From an uncultured Eubacteriales bacterium (GTDB lineage: Bacteria; Bacillota; Clostridia; Christensenellales; Aristaeellaceae), in NCBI GenBank assembly GCA_902781095.1, contig CACZHW010000019.1, positions 1-43,112 of the forward strand: a DNA stretch of 43,112 nt, given 5' to 3'. Each line of letters begins with the position of its first letter. The stretch's first letter is position 1. The translations under genes and the position numbers were made by a program. Under the pieces are notes generated by a model, which saw only the letters and a program-made list of their open reading frames with translations, was not told where the DNA came from and did no database searches. Shown piece by piece: positions 7,258-15,608 of the stretch.

Positions 7258-7961
7258 GCTTTGCCAGCGCCTTTACCCCGGAGAAGCTCGCGGAAGCGTG
7301 GGAGATCGTCGTGCGCGACTTCCCGCTCGCCCTCTGGGACACGCTCTACGTCACCGTCCTCGCCACATTCTTCGCCATCCTGCTGGGCCTGCCGCTGGGC
7401 ATGATCCTCGTCGCCTGCGACGAGAAGGGCATCCGTCCCTGGCCGGCGCCCGTCATGAAGGTCATCAACGTGATCATCAACTTCCTGCGCTCGGTGCCCT
7501 TCCTCATCCTCATCGTGATGGTCATCCCCATCACGCGGCTCATCGTGGGCACCTCCGTGGGCACCGTCGCCTCCATCGTGCCGCTGGTCATCGCGGCCTT
7601 CCCCTTCGTGGCGCGCCTGGTTGAAGGCAGCCTGCGGGAGGTCAGCCCCAACATCATTGAGATGGCGCAGTCCATGGGCGCCACCCCGATGCAGATCCTC
7701 CTGCACGTCATGCTGCCGGAGAGCGTGCCCAGCCTCATCAACAACTTTACGCTGGCCATCACCACCATCATGGGCTACACCGCGATGAGCGGCGCCATCG
7801 GCGGCGGCGGACTCGGCAAGATCGCCATCATGATCGGCTACAACCGCTACAAGTACGCCGTGCTCTACGCGGCCGTCATCGTGCTGGTCATCCTGGTGCA
7901 GGTCTTCCAGAGCTTCGGCTCCTGGCTGGCCCGCAAGTGCGACAAGCGGCTCAAACACTGA
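7254..7961 (+). CDS. metI: Methionine ABC importer permease
   Basis: The product is 235 residues with five predicted membrane helices. The hallmark permease loop reads EVSPNIIEMAQSMGATPMQI (about 126-145), followed by LPESVPSLINN and the conserved MSGAIGGGGLGKIAI stretch typical of MetI. It couples to MetN at the membrane. The start codon overlaps the metN stop as ATGA, so translation is coupled. It is the last gene of metQNI and ends before a large hairpin shared with convergent hisS. Confidence 0.93.
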   Translation: MSFASAFTPEKLAEAWEIVVRDFPLALWDTLYVTVLATFFAILLGLPLGMILVACDEKGIRPWPAPVMKVINVIINFLRSVPFLILIVMVIPITRLIVGTSVGTVASIVPLVIAAFPFVARLVEGSLREVSPNIIEMAQSMGATPMQILLHVMLPESVPSLINNFTLAITTIMGYTAMSGAIGGGGLGKIAIMIGYNRYKYAVLYAAVIVLVILVQVFQSFGSWLARKCDKRLKH

Positions 7962-7970
7962 AAAGCCAAA

Positions 7971-8072
7971 AAAGAAACGGTTCCTGAAGACGAAAACCCT
8001 TCAGTCGCCTCCCCTGAAAGGGGAGGGGACCGGCGTCAGCCGGTGGAAGGGTTGTCTCAGGAACCGTTTTTT
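7971..8072. terminator. Bidirectional terminator metI/hisS with inserted loop
   Basis: ACGGTTCCTGA (7977-7987) pairs with TCAGGAACCGT (8057-8067). An A-run precedes and TTTTTT follows, so it can end both metI and hisS transcripts. The loop is unusually large (about 69 bases) because it contains the REP-like element at 7996-8052. Confidence 0.75.
7996..8052. repeat. REP-like element in terminator loop
   Basis: The 57 bp unit is bounded by ACCCTTC (7996-8002) and GAAGGGT (8046-8052). It contains CTCCCC-TGAAA-GGGGAG and ACCGGC-GTCA-GCCGGT hairpins. The end sequence and internal palindromes resemble those at 161-381. Its neat position inside a terminator stem suggests insertion as a unit. Confidence 0.6.
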
Positions 8073-8078
8073 ATTCTT

Positions 8079-9431
<1,353 letters not shown>

Positions 9432-9495
9432 ATCGTTCCCTCGTCTTTCTGTCAGCAGCGCCGGAATGCAGCGCTTTTCTTTTCGAATGTCCAAC

Positions 9496-9524
9496 ATTAT
9501 AGTGAGGAATCGCAGGCAGGTCAA
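9496..9524 (-). promoter_or_regulatory. hisS promoter
   Basis: On the minus strand TTGACC (9524-9519) and a consensus TATAAT (9501-9496) are exactly 17 bases apart, about 65 bases before the hisS ATG. Confidence 0.85.
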
Positions 9525-9624
9525 CCCTCCCAGCCGGCAAAGCCCGTCATTTCGGCGTTTGGCCCGAAGCGAACACCCTCAGTCGGCGAAATGTCCCGCC
9601 CACCGCCTGTTCAGACGCCGGGAA

Positions 9625-10029
9625 TCAGTACTTCCTGCTCAAAACCAGATACGTGATCCAGTAAACACACAGAATCAGGCAAACCGAATAAGAAAGCACC
9701 AGCTGAACCGTCCGCTCACCCAGGATCATGGCCACGACCGCGCCGGCTCCTTCAACCAGCACAACGATATATCCTGCCCAGGACCAGCTCTTCATGCGAA
9801 GAAAGCTGTTGCGTTCGTCACTGAATTCCGTATTGATCCTTTCGCGGTATTCGGGATCTTTCCGGTATCGGATGTTCCGGATGACCTGCATCGCGCCGAT
9901 CACGATGAACACCGTGCCCATGCTTGAATACTGGGAATCCAGCACCTCTTTTGCAGACAGAACGGTCAGCGCCGTTCCCAGGAGAACCCAGAAAACGCTG
10001 AGGGTCAGCCTTTTGTTATTGTAGTACAT
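9625..10029 (-). CDS. Small membrane protein, partner of XRE regulator
   Basis: The product is 134 residues with about four hydrophobic segments: LSVFWVLLGTALTVLS, SMGTVFIVIGAMQVI, AGYIVVLVEGAGAVVAMIL and LVLSYSVCLILCVYWITYL. A charged loop rich in R, E and D lies between the second and third. No enzymatic motif is seen and the family is not named. The ATG at 10029 is preferred because AGGAGG is 7 bases upstream; an ATG two codons earlier is too close. It overlaps the upstream XRE gene by 25 bases, so the two are co-translated, a frequent regulator plus membrane-protein pair in Bacillota. Function unknown. Confidence 0.7.
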   Translation of the reverse strand: MYYNNKRLTLSVFWVLLGTALTVLSAKEVLDSQYSSMGTVFIVIGAMQVIRNIRYRKDPEYRERINTEFSDERNSFLRMKSWSWAGYIVVLVEGAGAVVAMILGERTVQLVLSYSVCLILCVYWITYLVLSRKY

Positions 10030-10229
10030 GCCCATTCCTCCTCAAAGACAAACACTTCTTCAATCGTCATACCGAAAAACCTCGCGATCTTGTAAGCCAG
10101 CAGGATCGACGGATTGTACCGTCCGTTTTCAAGTGAACTGATGGTCTGCCGGGAAACCCCCAACTGTCTGGCCAGTTCCTCCTGCCGTATGCCCCTTTGA
10201 TTTCGAATCTCCTCGATCCGGTTTTTCAT
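10005..10229 (-). CDS. XRE-family HTH repressor
   Basis: The product is 74 residues and almost entirely one Cro/CI helix-turn-helix: MKNRIEEIRNQRGIRQEELA, LGVSRQTISSLENGRYNPS and LAYKIARFFGMTIEEVF. Such minimal proteins act as dimeric repressors of their own operon. Palindromic TGTAAAG/CTTTACA sites flank the promoter just upstream, which fits autoregulation. The ATG at 10229 has GGCGGTGA upstream. The signal it responds to is not visible; the partner membrane protein may act as antagonist or target. Confidence 0.85.
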   Translation of the reverse strand: MKNRIEEIRNQRGIRQEELARQLGVSRQTISSLENGRYNPSILLAYKIARFFGMTIEEVFVFEEEWACTTITKG

Positions 10230-10246
10230 TTCATCACCGCCTTCAC

Positions 10247-10316
10247 ACAATGTAAAGCTTGCTTTACATTGTCAGTCTATCATGTCTTTGCTTCGATGTC
10301 AAGCAGGCTTTACATT
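10247..10316 (-). promoter_or_regulatory. XRE promoter with flanking operators
   Basis: On the minus strand TTGACA (10302-10297) and TAGACT (10279-10274) are 17 bases apart. A perfect 11+4+11 dyad, ACAATGTAAAG-CTTG-CTTTACATTGT, lies at 10247-10272 directly after the -10. A third half-site, GGCTTTACATTA, lies at 10307-10317 upstream of the -35. This is a typical repressor arrangement around its own promoter. Confidence 0.75.
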
Positions 10317-10382
10317 ATCCGCCGCAAACTTACAGAAACAGAGTGGTCTTACCTGTTCGCAGGCATCGCTTTTACCCCATAT

Positions 10383-10410
10383 AAAAGCCGCCTCCCTTTG
10401 GGGAGGCGGC
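10383..10410 (-). terminator. Terminator of small P-loop gene
   Basis: Read on the minus strand, GCCGCCTCCC-CAAA-GGGAGGCGGC is followed by TTTTAT. It lies 20 bases past the stop codon at 10430. Confidence 0.8.
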
Positions 10411-10429
10411 AGCAGTCCTGTTACCGGAT

Positions 10430-10840
10430 TCAGATGGCGAACGAACGGATGTGCTCCGGAACGTTTGCCGCGTCTTCGCTGTAGCTGAGCACCAGGGTGC
10501 AACCCGCGCCCGCGGCCAGCTTTTCCAGCTTGACAAAGAACTCATTCAGCCCGGCTTCGTCGGTCGCAACGAGCTTGAGGAAGCCGTCGATGAAGAGGTA
10601 GCTGATGTCATAGTTGCCTGCAAGGATGCCGGCGAGGAAGCCGTAGAAGCTGTCCTTGCCCTTGACGCCGTATTCGCTGGCATCAATAAAACGAACCTGA
10701 GGCTTAAGGCTCAGTGTATAGCTTCTCCCGTCATCCACAAAGAGGACGTTGCCTTTCGCCTCCGCAATGGATGCGTTTGCCATATCCAAAATGCGCTTGG
10801 TCTTGCCGGAACCCTTCTTGCCGAAGATGATCTGGATCAC
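10430..10840 (-). CDS. Small P-loop ATPase-like protein
   Basis: The product is about 136 residues. A Walker A motif lies at the very N-terminus (FGKKGSGKT, about 5-13), a Walker-B-like strand reads YLFIDGF, and a further VLSYSEDA strand lies near the C-terminus. It is much shorter than PilT or AAA proteins, with no arginine finger or lid, so it is a minimal P-loop domain. Homologues in Clostridia are often loosely labelled PilT-like; that function is not supported here. The GTG at 10840 is chosen because GGAGGG lies 7 bases upstream; a TTG two codons earlier is too close. Single-gene unit with its own terminator. Confidence 0.65.
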   Translation of the reverse strand: MIQIIFGKKGSGKTKRILDMANASIAEAKGNVLFVDDGRSYTLSLKPQVRFIDASEYGVKGKDSFYGFLAGILAGNYDISYLFIDGFLKLVATDEAGLNEFFVKLEKLAAGAGCTLVLSYSEDAANVPEHIRSFAI

Positions 10841-11002
10841 GGTCAATCCCTCCCTTTCTTGTTCTTGGTGGAATCATTATACCGTAAATCCGGCCCGCTG
10901 ACTAGCCCCAAAATTTGGCGCGTGCCGCAGCCGGATCTCCGGTTGTGTTTTCCTTCCTCCATCCTTTATAATGGCGGCAAGATCACACGAAGGAGAACCC
11001 GT

Positions 11003-11536
11003 ATGAATCAGGCTGATTGTCCTTATACCCTCTCCCGCGCGGCAGCCGGCGAAGCCCCCGCCTTCTACGCGCTGATGCGCTCCGTATACGAAGGCATGCC
11101 GGACAAGGACCTCTTCGCGGTGGGCGAAATTGCACCCGAATGGATGCAAAAGGCGCTGACCCCGCCGTGCTTCGGCATCGGCGCCCGCACGGCCTCCGGC
11201 GAACTGGCCGGGATGCTCGTCGTCGTCACGCCGGAAGGCTGGGAACACAGCCTGGCCCGCAAAGCCGGGCTCTCGCCCGATCAGCTGCCCCTGACGATGG
11301 AGATGGACATGTCCTGCGTCGCGCCGCAGCACCGCGGGCACGGCCTGCAGCAGCGCATGCTCGCCTTCGCCGAGGGGCTGCTCCCCCGGGAGGCCCGCTT
11401 TCTGCTGTGCACCGTCTCCCCGCACAACCCGGCAAGCCTCGCAAGCGTCCGCGCCCTCGGCTACCGCGTCGCCGCCACCCGGGAAATGTACGGCGGCTTT
11501 CTGCGTCACATCCTGATAAAAGACCGCTCGCTTTAA
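11003..11536 (+). CDS. GNAT-family N-acetyltransferase
   Basis: The product is 177 residues with the GNAT fold. The acetyl-CoA pyrophosphate loop reads QHRGHGLQQRM (about residue 113; Q/RxxGxG/A form), preceded by the beta4 strand MEMDMSCVAP and followed by TVSPHNPASLASVRALGYR, the usual NxxSxxxxxxxGF/Y motif. The acceptor is unknown. AAGGAG is correctly placed before ATG at 11003, and a TATAAT lies at 10967-10972 with a weak TTGTGT 18 bases upstream. The 3' end overlaps the convergent SRAP gene by 4 bases. Confidence 0.8.
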   Translation: MNQADCPYTLSRAAAGEAPAFYALMRSVYEGMPDKDLFAVGEIAPEWMQKALTPPCFGIGARTASGELAGMLVVVTPEGWEHSLARKAGLSPDQLPLTMEMDMSCVAPQHRGHGLQQRMLAFAEGLLPREARFLLCTVSPHNPASLASVRALGYRVAATREMYGGFLRHILIKDRSL

Positions 11537-12147
11537 AGCTCCATGCCGATCTGCTCCGGCGCGCTGTCCGCCGTCAGGCGCGCCCGCACGGACAGGACAG
11601 CTTCCCGAAGGACGGCCTGCGCATCTGCGTCCGGCCGGATCCACTCTGTGGCCTCCGCCGCGCGCAGCAGCACGGGCATGCGGTCATGCAGCGCGGCGAC
11701 GGCGTCCGACGGGCTGCGCGTGAGCACCGTAAACTCGGCCCCTTTCTCCGCCGGGCGGTAAAGCCCGGCCAGAAACAGCGGTTCCGCCGTACCGCCGTCG
11801 ACTTTGTATTTTCGGCGGGTGGTTCCGCTCCGGTCCCACTCGATGTAGCCGGACACCGGGACCGCGCAGCGCCTGCGGCGCATCCCGTCCGCAAACAGCG
11901 GCCGCGACCTCGCCGTCTCGCTGCGCGCGTTGATGACCAGGTGGCCGTCCGGCAGCCGGTAACCCCAGCGCATCGCGAACGCGCCGGGGCTCAGGTCTTT
12001 GGACGGCGCCAGCACCAGCGCCGCGTCCGTCGGGTTCACCTCGCCGCTGCGCTTCGCCGCCTCCGGCAGGCGTCGGTTCTGCGCGCCCATCAGCCGCAGG
12101 ACGTCCGCCCAGTCAAAGGCATCTTCAATATAAAACCGTCCGCACAT
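11533..12147 (-). CDS. SRAP-domain protein (YedK/HMCES family)
   Basis: The product is 204 residues and starts MCGRF. After Met removal Cys2 is the residue that forms a thiazolidine crosslink to abasic sites in single-stranded DNA in this family. Other conserved parts are NPTD, MRWGYR, NARSETA, CAVPVSGYIEWD (with the conserved Glu) and LHDRMPVLL (with the conserved His). All core residues appear present, so it is probably active in protecting abasic DNA. It is the last gene of a three-gene minus-strand run with the TIGR04076 and SH3 genes. GGGAG precedes the ATG. Confidence 0.88.
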   Translation of the reverse strand: MCGRFYIEDAFDWADVLRLMGAQNRRLPEAAKRSGEVNPTDAALVLAPSKDLSPGAFAMRWGYRLPDGHLVINARSETARSRPLFADGMRRRRCAVPVSGYIEWDRSGTTRRKYKVDGGTAEPLFLAGLYRPAEKGAEFTVLTRSPSDAVAALHDRMPVLLRAAEATEWIRPDADAQAVLREAVLSVRARLTADSAPEQIGMEL

Positions 12148-12157
12148 GCTCTCCCTT

Positions 12158-12472
12158 TCAGCCCGCGTCCTCTTCCAGCGCCTCCAGCAGGAAGCTGACG
12201 GGCCGGAAGCCGTCGTTGCAGGAGATCATCGCGGACTTTTTGTCCTTCATCCACCCGTCGTACAGGTCTTCCGCCCCGTGGGCGAGCGCCATTACGAACG
12301 GAGAGACCGTATCCCACGCGCTTCCGCAGAAGTCTTCCGGCCTCTGCCAGCCGTCAGCGATGAAAACCTGCCCCTCCTCCATGCCGCACGCATGTTCCAG
12401 CGGGTTCTCATAGCGCGCCATCAGGTCCTCGTAACAGGCCTTGCGCACAACCGTGATGCGAACCTTTTTCAT
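12158..12472 (-). CDS. TIGR04076-family small protein
   Basis: The product is 104 residues. The pattern of MKKVRITVVRK, the EEGQVFI strand, the P-x-x-FC-x-x-AW segment (RPEDFCGSAW), MALAHGAE, and the closing CNDGFRPVSFLLE is that of the TIGR04076 family, small cytosolic proteins of unknown function common in Clostridia. Two Cys (in DFC and SCND) sit at conserved places and might bind metal or be redox-active; this is inference. It lies 19 bases after the SH3 lipoprotein gene and 10 bases before the SRAP gene on the same strand. Confidence 0.75.
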   Translation of the reverse strand: MKKVRITVVRKACYEDLMARYENPLEHACGMEEGQVFIADGWQRPEDFCGSAWDTVSPFVMALAHGAEDLYDGWMKDKKSAMISCNDGFRPVSFLLEALEEDAG

Positions 12473-12491
12473 TTGAGCCCCCGCCGGCGCG

Positions 12492-12992
12492 TCACTTGCG
12501 GATCCATCCGGCCGCGCCGCGCAGGCTGACGAGGTACCCGTTGCCCTCTTCCTTCAGGATGGGAAGCCGGGTTCCCCTGTCGAGCAGGGCGACCCTGGGC
12601 GCGTCCGACCCGTTCCAGGCGTATACCGCCGTCTGCTTCTCCGTCACGTACCAGGCCGGGTTGATGAAGATATAGTCCGCGTTGAGCCACCCGCAGGGCG
12701 AGTCGATGGAATCGCCGAGCGCGCAGTATACAAACCCGTTCTCTTTTTTCGGTCCCGCCGGCAGATCCGCGCCGATCACGATCGGCAGGTCCCCGTAATC
12801 AAGGCTCTGCACCGCCCTGGAAGACGAACTCGGCTTCTCCCGCAGGGTGAGTTTTTCGCACAGCACCACGGCCTGGTAACCGATTTGCTGCCCCGGCTCA
12901 CTGGGCGGTATGATCTCCGCACAAGCAACCCCGATGCATCCGGATACGAGGATCATCGCTGTCAGGACCGTCAGCCAGCCATACTTTTTCAT
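12492..12992 (-). CDS. SH3-like lipoprotein
   Basis: The product is 166 residues. The signal sequence ends in a good lipobox (LVSGC), so Cys19 should be lipidated and the protein anchored on the outer face of the membrane. Two SH3b-like modules follow, VLCEKLTLREKPSSSSRAVQ (about 45-64) and TAVYAWNGSDAPRVALLDRG to the GWIRK end. The ATG at 12992 is preferred: AAGGAG is 8 bases away, while an ATG two codons earlier is too close. It is the only clear lipobox protein in the window. It heads a run with TIGR04076 and SRAP genes; a shared function is not evident. Confidence 0.75.
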   Translation of the reverse strand: MKKYGWLTVLTAMILVSGCIGVACAEIIPPSEPGQQIGYQAVVLCEKLTLREKPSSSSRAVQSLDYGDLPIVIGADLPAGPKKENGFVYCALGDSIDSPCGWLNADYIFINPAWYVTEKQTAVYAWNGSDAPRVALLDRGTRLPILKEEGNGYLVSLRGAAGWIRK

Positions 12993-13074
12993 ATTCATTG
13001 CTCCTTTTAGATCGTTTCTGCCACGGGGCGGCAGCTTTTGTTTATCATACCGCAAATCGCCTCCAAAATCCACA

Positions 13075-13106
13075 AGAAGAGGCGCCCCGCCCGAAAGCGG
13101 AGCGCC
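13075..13106 (-). terminator. Terminator of lon
   Basis: On the minus strand GGCGCTCCGC-TTTCGG-GCGGGGCGCC (9 of 10 pairs) is followed by a T-rich TCTTCTT. It lies about 45 bases past the lon stop codon. Confidence 0.65.
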
Positions 13107-13148
13107 GTGTTTTCAGCCCGTGCCCTGATCTGTGCGGATGTCCTCCGC

Positions 13149-15485
13149 TCAGGCCGTCTCCGCCGCAGGCCTGTCTGCGTGCGCAACGATGCCGCCCGCT
13201 GCCAGTTCGTCGCGGATGCCGAGGTGCGAGAGCGCTTCTTCAATCCGCGCGATGGGCAGGATGGTCAGCCTGTCGCGGACCTCCTGCGGAACATCGCGCA
13301 GGTCGTCCTCGTTCTCTTTGGGGATAAAGACGGTCCTGACGCCGGCGCGCTCCGCCGCCATCAGCTTCTCCGGCAGGCCGCCGATCGCGTTCACGCTGCC
13401 CTGCAGCGAAACCTCGCCCGTCATCGCGATGTCGGGCGGCACCGGCGTGCCGCTGACCAGGGAAGCCAGCGCGCAGGTGAGCGTGATGCCGGCGGACGGC
13501 CCGTCCTTGGGCGTCGCACCGTCCGGCACGTGGATGTGCAGGTCAAGCTTGTCCAGCCCGCGTGAAGCCTCCGGCAGGTGGTGGCGGACCAGGCTGAGCG
13601 CGATTTGCGCGCTCTCCTTCATCACGTCGCCCAGCTGTCCGGTCACGGTGATCTTGCCGCTGCCGCTGTTGGTCATCGTCTCGATGTAGAGGATCTCGCC
13701 GCCCACGGCCGTCCAGGCCAGGCCGGTCACGACGCCGGGCTGCGCCGCCTCCGGCACGTTGCGGTGATGGATCGGGTGCGTGTCCAGCAGCTCGCGCAGG
13801 TCTCCCTCGTCCACCGTCAGGTGCTCGCCCTCGCCCTTTACCAGGCGCACGGCGCAGCTGCGGCAGAGCATATCCATGCACTTCTTCAGTCCGCGGACGC
13901 CCGCCTCCCGGGTATAATCGCGGATCATGGCGCGGATTGCGCCGTCGCTGACCGTGAGTGCGTCCTGCCCGATGCCCACGGCTTCCATCGCCCGGGGCAG
14001 CAGGTGCTCCTTTGCGATGCGCTCCTTCTCGATGGGCGTGTAGCCGGCAAAGCGGATGACCTCCATGCGGTCCAGCAGCGGGCCGGGGATGGTATCCAGC
14101 GAGTTGGCCGTGCAGATGAACAGCACGTCGGACAGGTCATAGGGCACGTTGAGGTAGTGGTCGGTGAAGGTGCGGTTCTGCTCCGGGTCCAGCACCTCCA
14201 GCAGCGCACTGGCCGGATCCCCGTTGTAGGACTGGGACAGCTTGTCGATCTCGTCCAGCACCATCACGGGGTTGGACACGCCGCTCTTGCGGATGCCGTC
14301 GATGATCCGGCCCGGCATGGAGCCGATGTAGGTGCGCCGGTGGCCGCGGATATCCGCCTCGTCCCGCACGCCGCCCAGGGATACGCGCACGTATTCCCGC
14401 TGCAGTGCCCGGGCGATGCTCTGCCCGATGCTCGTCTTGCCCGTTCCGGGCGCGCCGACGAAGCAGAGGATGGAGCCGGACTGCTTCCTGCGCAGATTCA
14501 TCACGGCGATCTGCTGCAGGATGCGGCGTTTTACCTTGGCAAGGCCGTAGTGGTCCTCGTCCAGGATCCGCTCCGCCTCCGCCAGGTCAATGGTCTGCGC
14601 CTCCTCCCGGCGCCAGGAGAGCTTGGTCATCACGTCCAGATAGTCGTAGAGCATGCCGGACTCGGGGCTGTTCTTCCCCTCCTGCTTCAGCCGGTTCAGG
14701 ATCTTGCGGCACTCGGCGAGCGCCTGCTCGTTCATGCCGGCCTCCTCCACCGCCATCTCCAGCCGGCGCAGGTCCGTCACCTGCTCCGGGTGCATCTCGT
14801 CGAGCTCCTTCTGCAGGTACTCCATCTGCTTTTTGATGGCGTTCTCGCGGTAGATCTTCTGGTAGTCCTCCTCCTGGGCGTTCTTGGCCTCGTTGTTGAC
14901 CTTCGTCTGCTCCAGGTTCTCGAAAATCAGCTTCTCCAGCTTCTCGTTGCGCGCCCGCTGGCTGTCTTCCTCCAGCGCCGCGTAGCGCTCCTGATTGCCG
15001 CTCATCATCCACGGCGCCATGGCGCAGGCGATTTCCGATACGGAAGCCAGCTGCGCGATGTAGCTGCGCGAGATGCCGCGGGCACCCATGCTGCCCGCGA
15101 ATTTCAGCAGGGCCTCCTTGAGGCGGAGCAGCCGCGCTTCCTCCTCCTCGGGCACCAGGTCCTCCTCGTCGCGCCGGCGCGAAAGGGAGACGTCATAGCT
15201 GTGGTCCTCGTACATGTGCACTTCATCCAGGTTGATGCGGTAGCGCGTGCGGATGACGAAGTAGCCGTTGAGGTTGTTGACCTCCGTAATGACGCCGGTG
15301 ACGCCGATGGGATAGAAGCTCTCCTCCGTCAGTTCCTCGCGCTCCAGGTTCTCGCGCAGCATCAGCAGCACGACCTTCTCGTCCGCGTGAGGCTGACGGC
15401 CGGTCATGCGCTTCATCAGTTCGGTTTTAAGGTAAAGGCTCGCCTCCGGTAAGGCCAGCACATTGTAGACGGGCAATACTGTCAT
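13149..15485 (-). CDS. lon: ATP-dependent protease Lon
   Basis: The 778-residue protein has the standard LonA order. An N-terminal substrate domain (about 1-195) and a coiled-coil stretch (about 180-260, rich in E, K, Q) precede the AAA+ module with Walker A GAPGTGKT and Walker B VMVLDEID. The C-terminal Ser/Lys protease carries the dyad Ser664 (DGPSAG) and Lys707 (GLPEKLMAA). It degrades misfolded and regulatory proteins. GGAGG precedes ATG. The leader carries CIRCE-like and CtsR-like sites, pointing to heat-shock control. It is transcribed alone, downstream of guaD. Confidence 0.96.
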   Translation of the reverse strand: MTVLPVYNVLALPEASLYLKTELMKRMTGRQPHADEKVVLLMLRENLEREELTEESFYPIGVTGVITEVNNLNGYFVIRTRYRINLDEVHMYEDHSYDVSLSRRRDEEDLVPEEEEARLLRLKEALLKFAGSMGARGISRSYIAQLASVSEIACAMAPWMMSGNQERYAALEEDSQRARNEKLEKLIFENLEQTKVNNEAKNAQEEDYQKIYRENAIKKQMEYLQKELDEMHPEQVTDLRRLEMAVEEAGMNEQALAECRKILNRLKQEGKNSPESGMLYDYLDVMTKLSWRREEAQTIDLAEAERILDEDHYGLAKVKRRILQQIAVMNLRRKQSGSILCFVGAPGTGKTSIGQSIARALQREYVRVSLGGVRDEADIRGHRRTYIGSMPGRIIDGIRKSGVSNPVMVLDEIDKLSQSYNGDPASALLEVLDPEQNRTFTDHYLNVPYDLSDVLFICTANSLDTIPGPLLDRMEVIRFAGYTPIEKERIAKEHLLPRAMEAVGIGQDALTVSDGAIRAMIRDYTREAGVRGLKKCMDMLCRSCAVRLVKGEGEHLTVDEGDLRELLDTHPIHHRNVPEAAQPGVVTGLAWTAVGGEILYIETMTNSGSGKITVTGQLGDVMKESAQIALSLVRHHLPEASRGLDKLDLHIHVPDGATPKDGPSAGITLTCALASLVSGTPVPPDIAMTGEVSLQGSVNAIGGLPEKLMAAERAGVRTVFIPKENEDDLRDVPQEVRDRLTILPIARIEEALSHLGIRDELAAGGIVAHADRPAAETA

Positions 15486-15509
15486 CGAAATCCTCCTGTG
15501 GGTGGGTTA

Positions 15510-15536
15510 TCAGCGCTCTTTCGGTTTGAGTGCCAG
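15510..15536. promoter_or_regulatory. CIRCE-like element (HrcA site)
   Basis: TCAGCGCTC-N9-GAGTGCCAG at 15510-15536 matches the CIRCE consensus TTAGCACTC-N9-GAGTGCTAA at 7 of 9 bases in each arm with the exact 9-base gap. It lies 25 bases before the lon start codon, where HrcA would repress. The match is imperfect, so binding is inferred. Confidence 0.55.
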
Positions 15537-15571
15537 TTTGGTCTCGGAAAGAACCGGCTTCCGCCGGCTTG

Positions 15572-15588
15572 TTTGTCTTTCCTTGACC
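15572..15588 (-). promoter_or_regulatory. CtsR-box-like heptad repeat
   Basis: On the minus strand GGTCAAG-GAA-AGACAAA matches the CtsR operator (RGTCAAA-NAN-RGTCAAA) at 6 of 7 bases in each heptad, with the correct 3-base gap. It lies upstream of lon and 20 bases past the guaD stop codon. A convincing -35/-10 pair was not fixed; TTGACA at 15620-15615 is a candidate -35 with a poorly spaced -10. Confidence 0.55.
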
Positions 15589-15608
15589 AAAGGATATCAT
15601 AACGCGGA

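Noticed and set aside
9432..9495. T-box leader before hisS
   Set aside because: The transcribed leader is about 60 bases, too short for a T-box, and no T-box sequence motif is seen.
9540..9624. Another REP-like unit (ACACCCTCAGTCGGC)
   Set aside because: Only the seed resembles the other elements; the expected hairpins are not well formed.
12700..15460. Very long plus-strand frame opposite lon (624 codons)
   Set aside because: It is antisense to lon, rich in His, Leu, Val and Gln from codon mirroring, and shows no domain motif.
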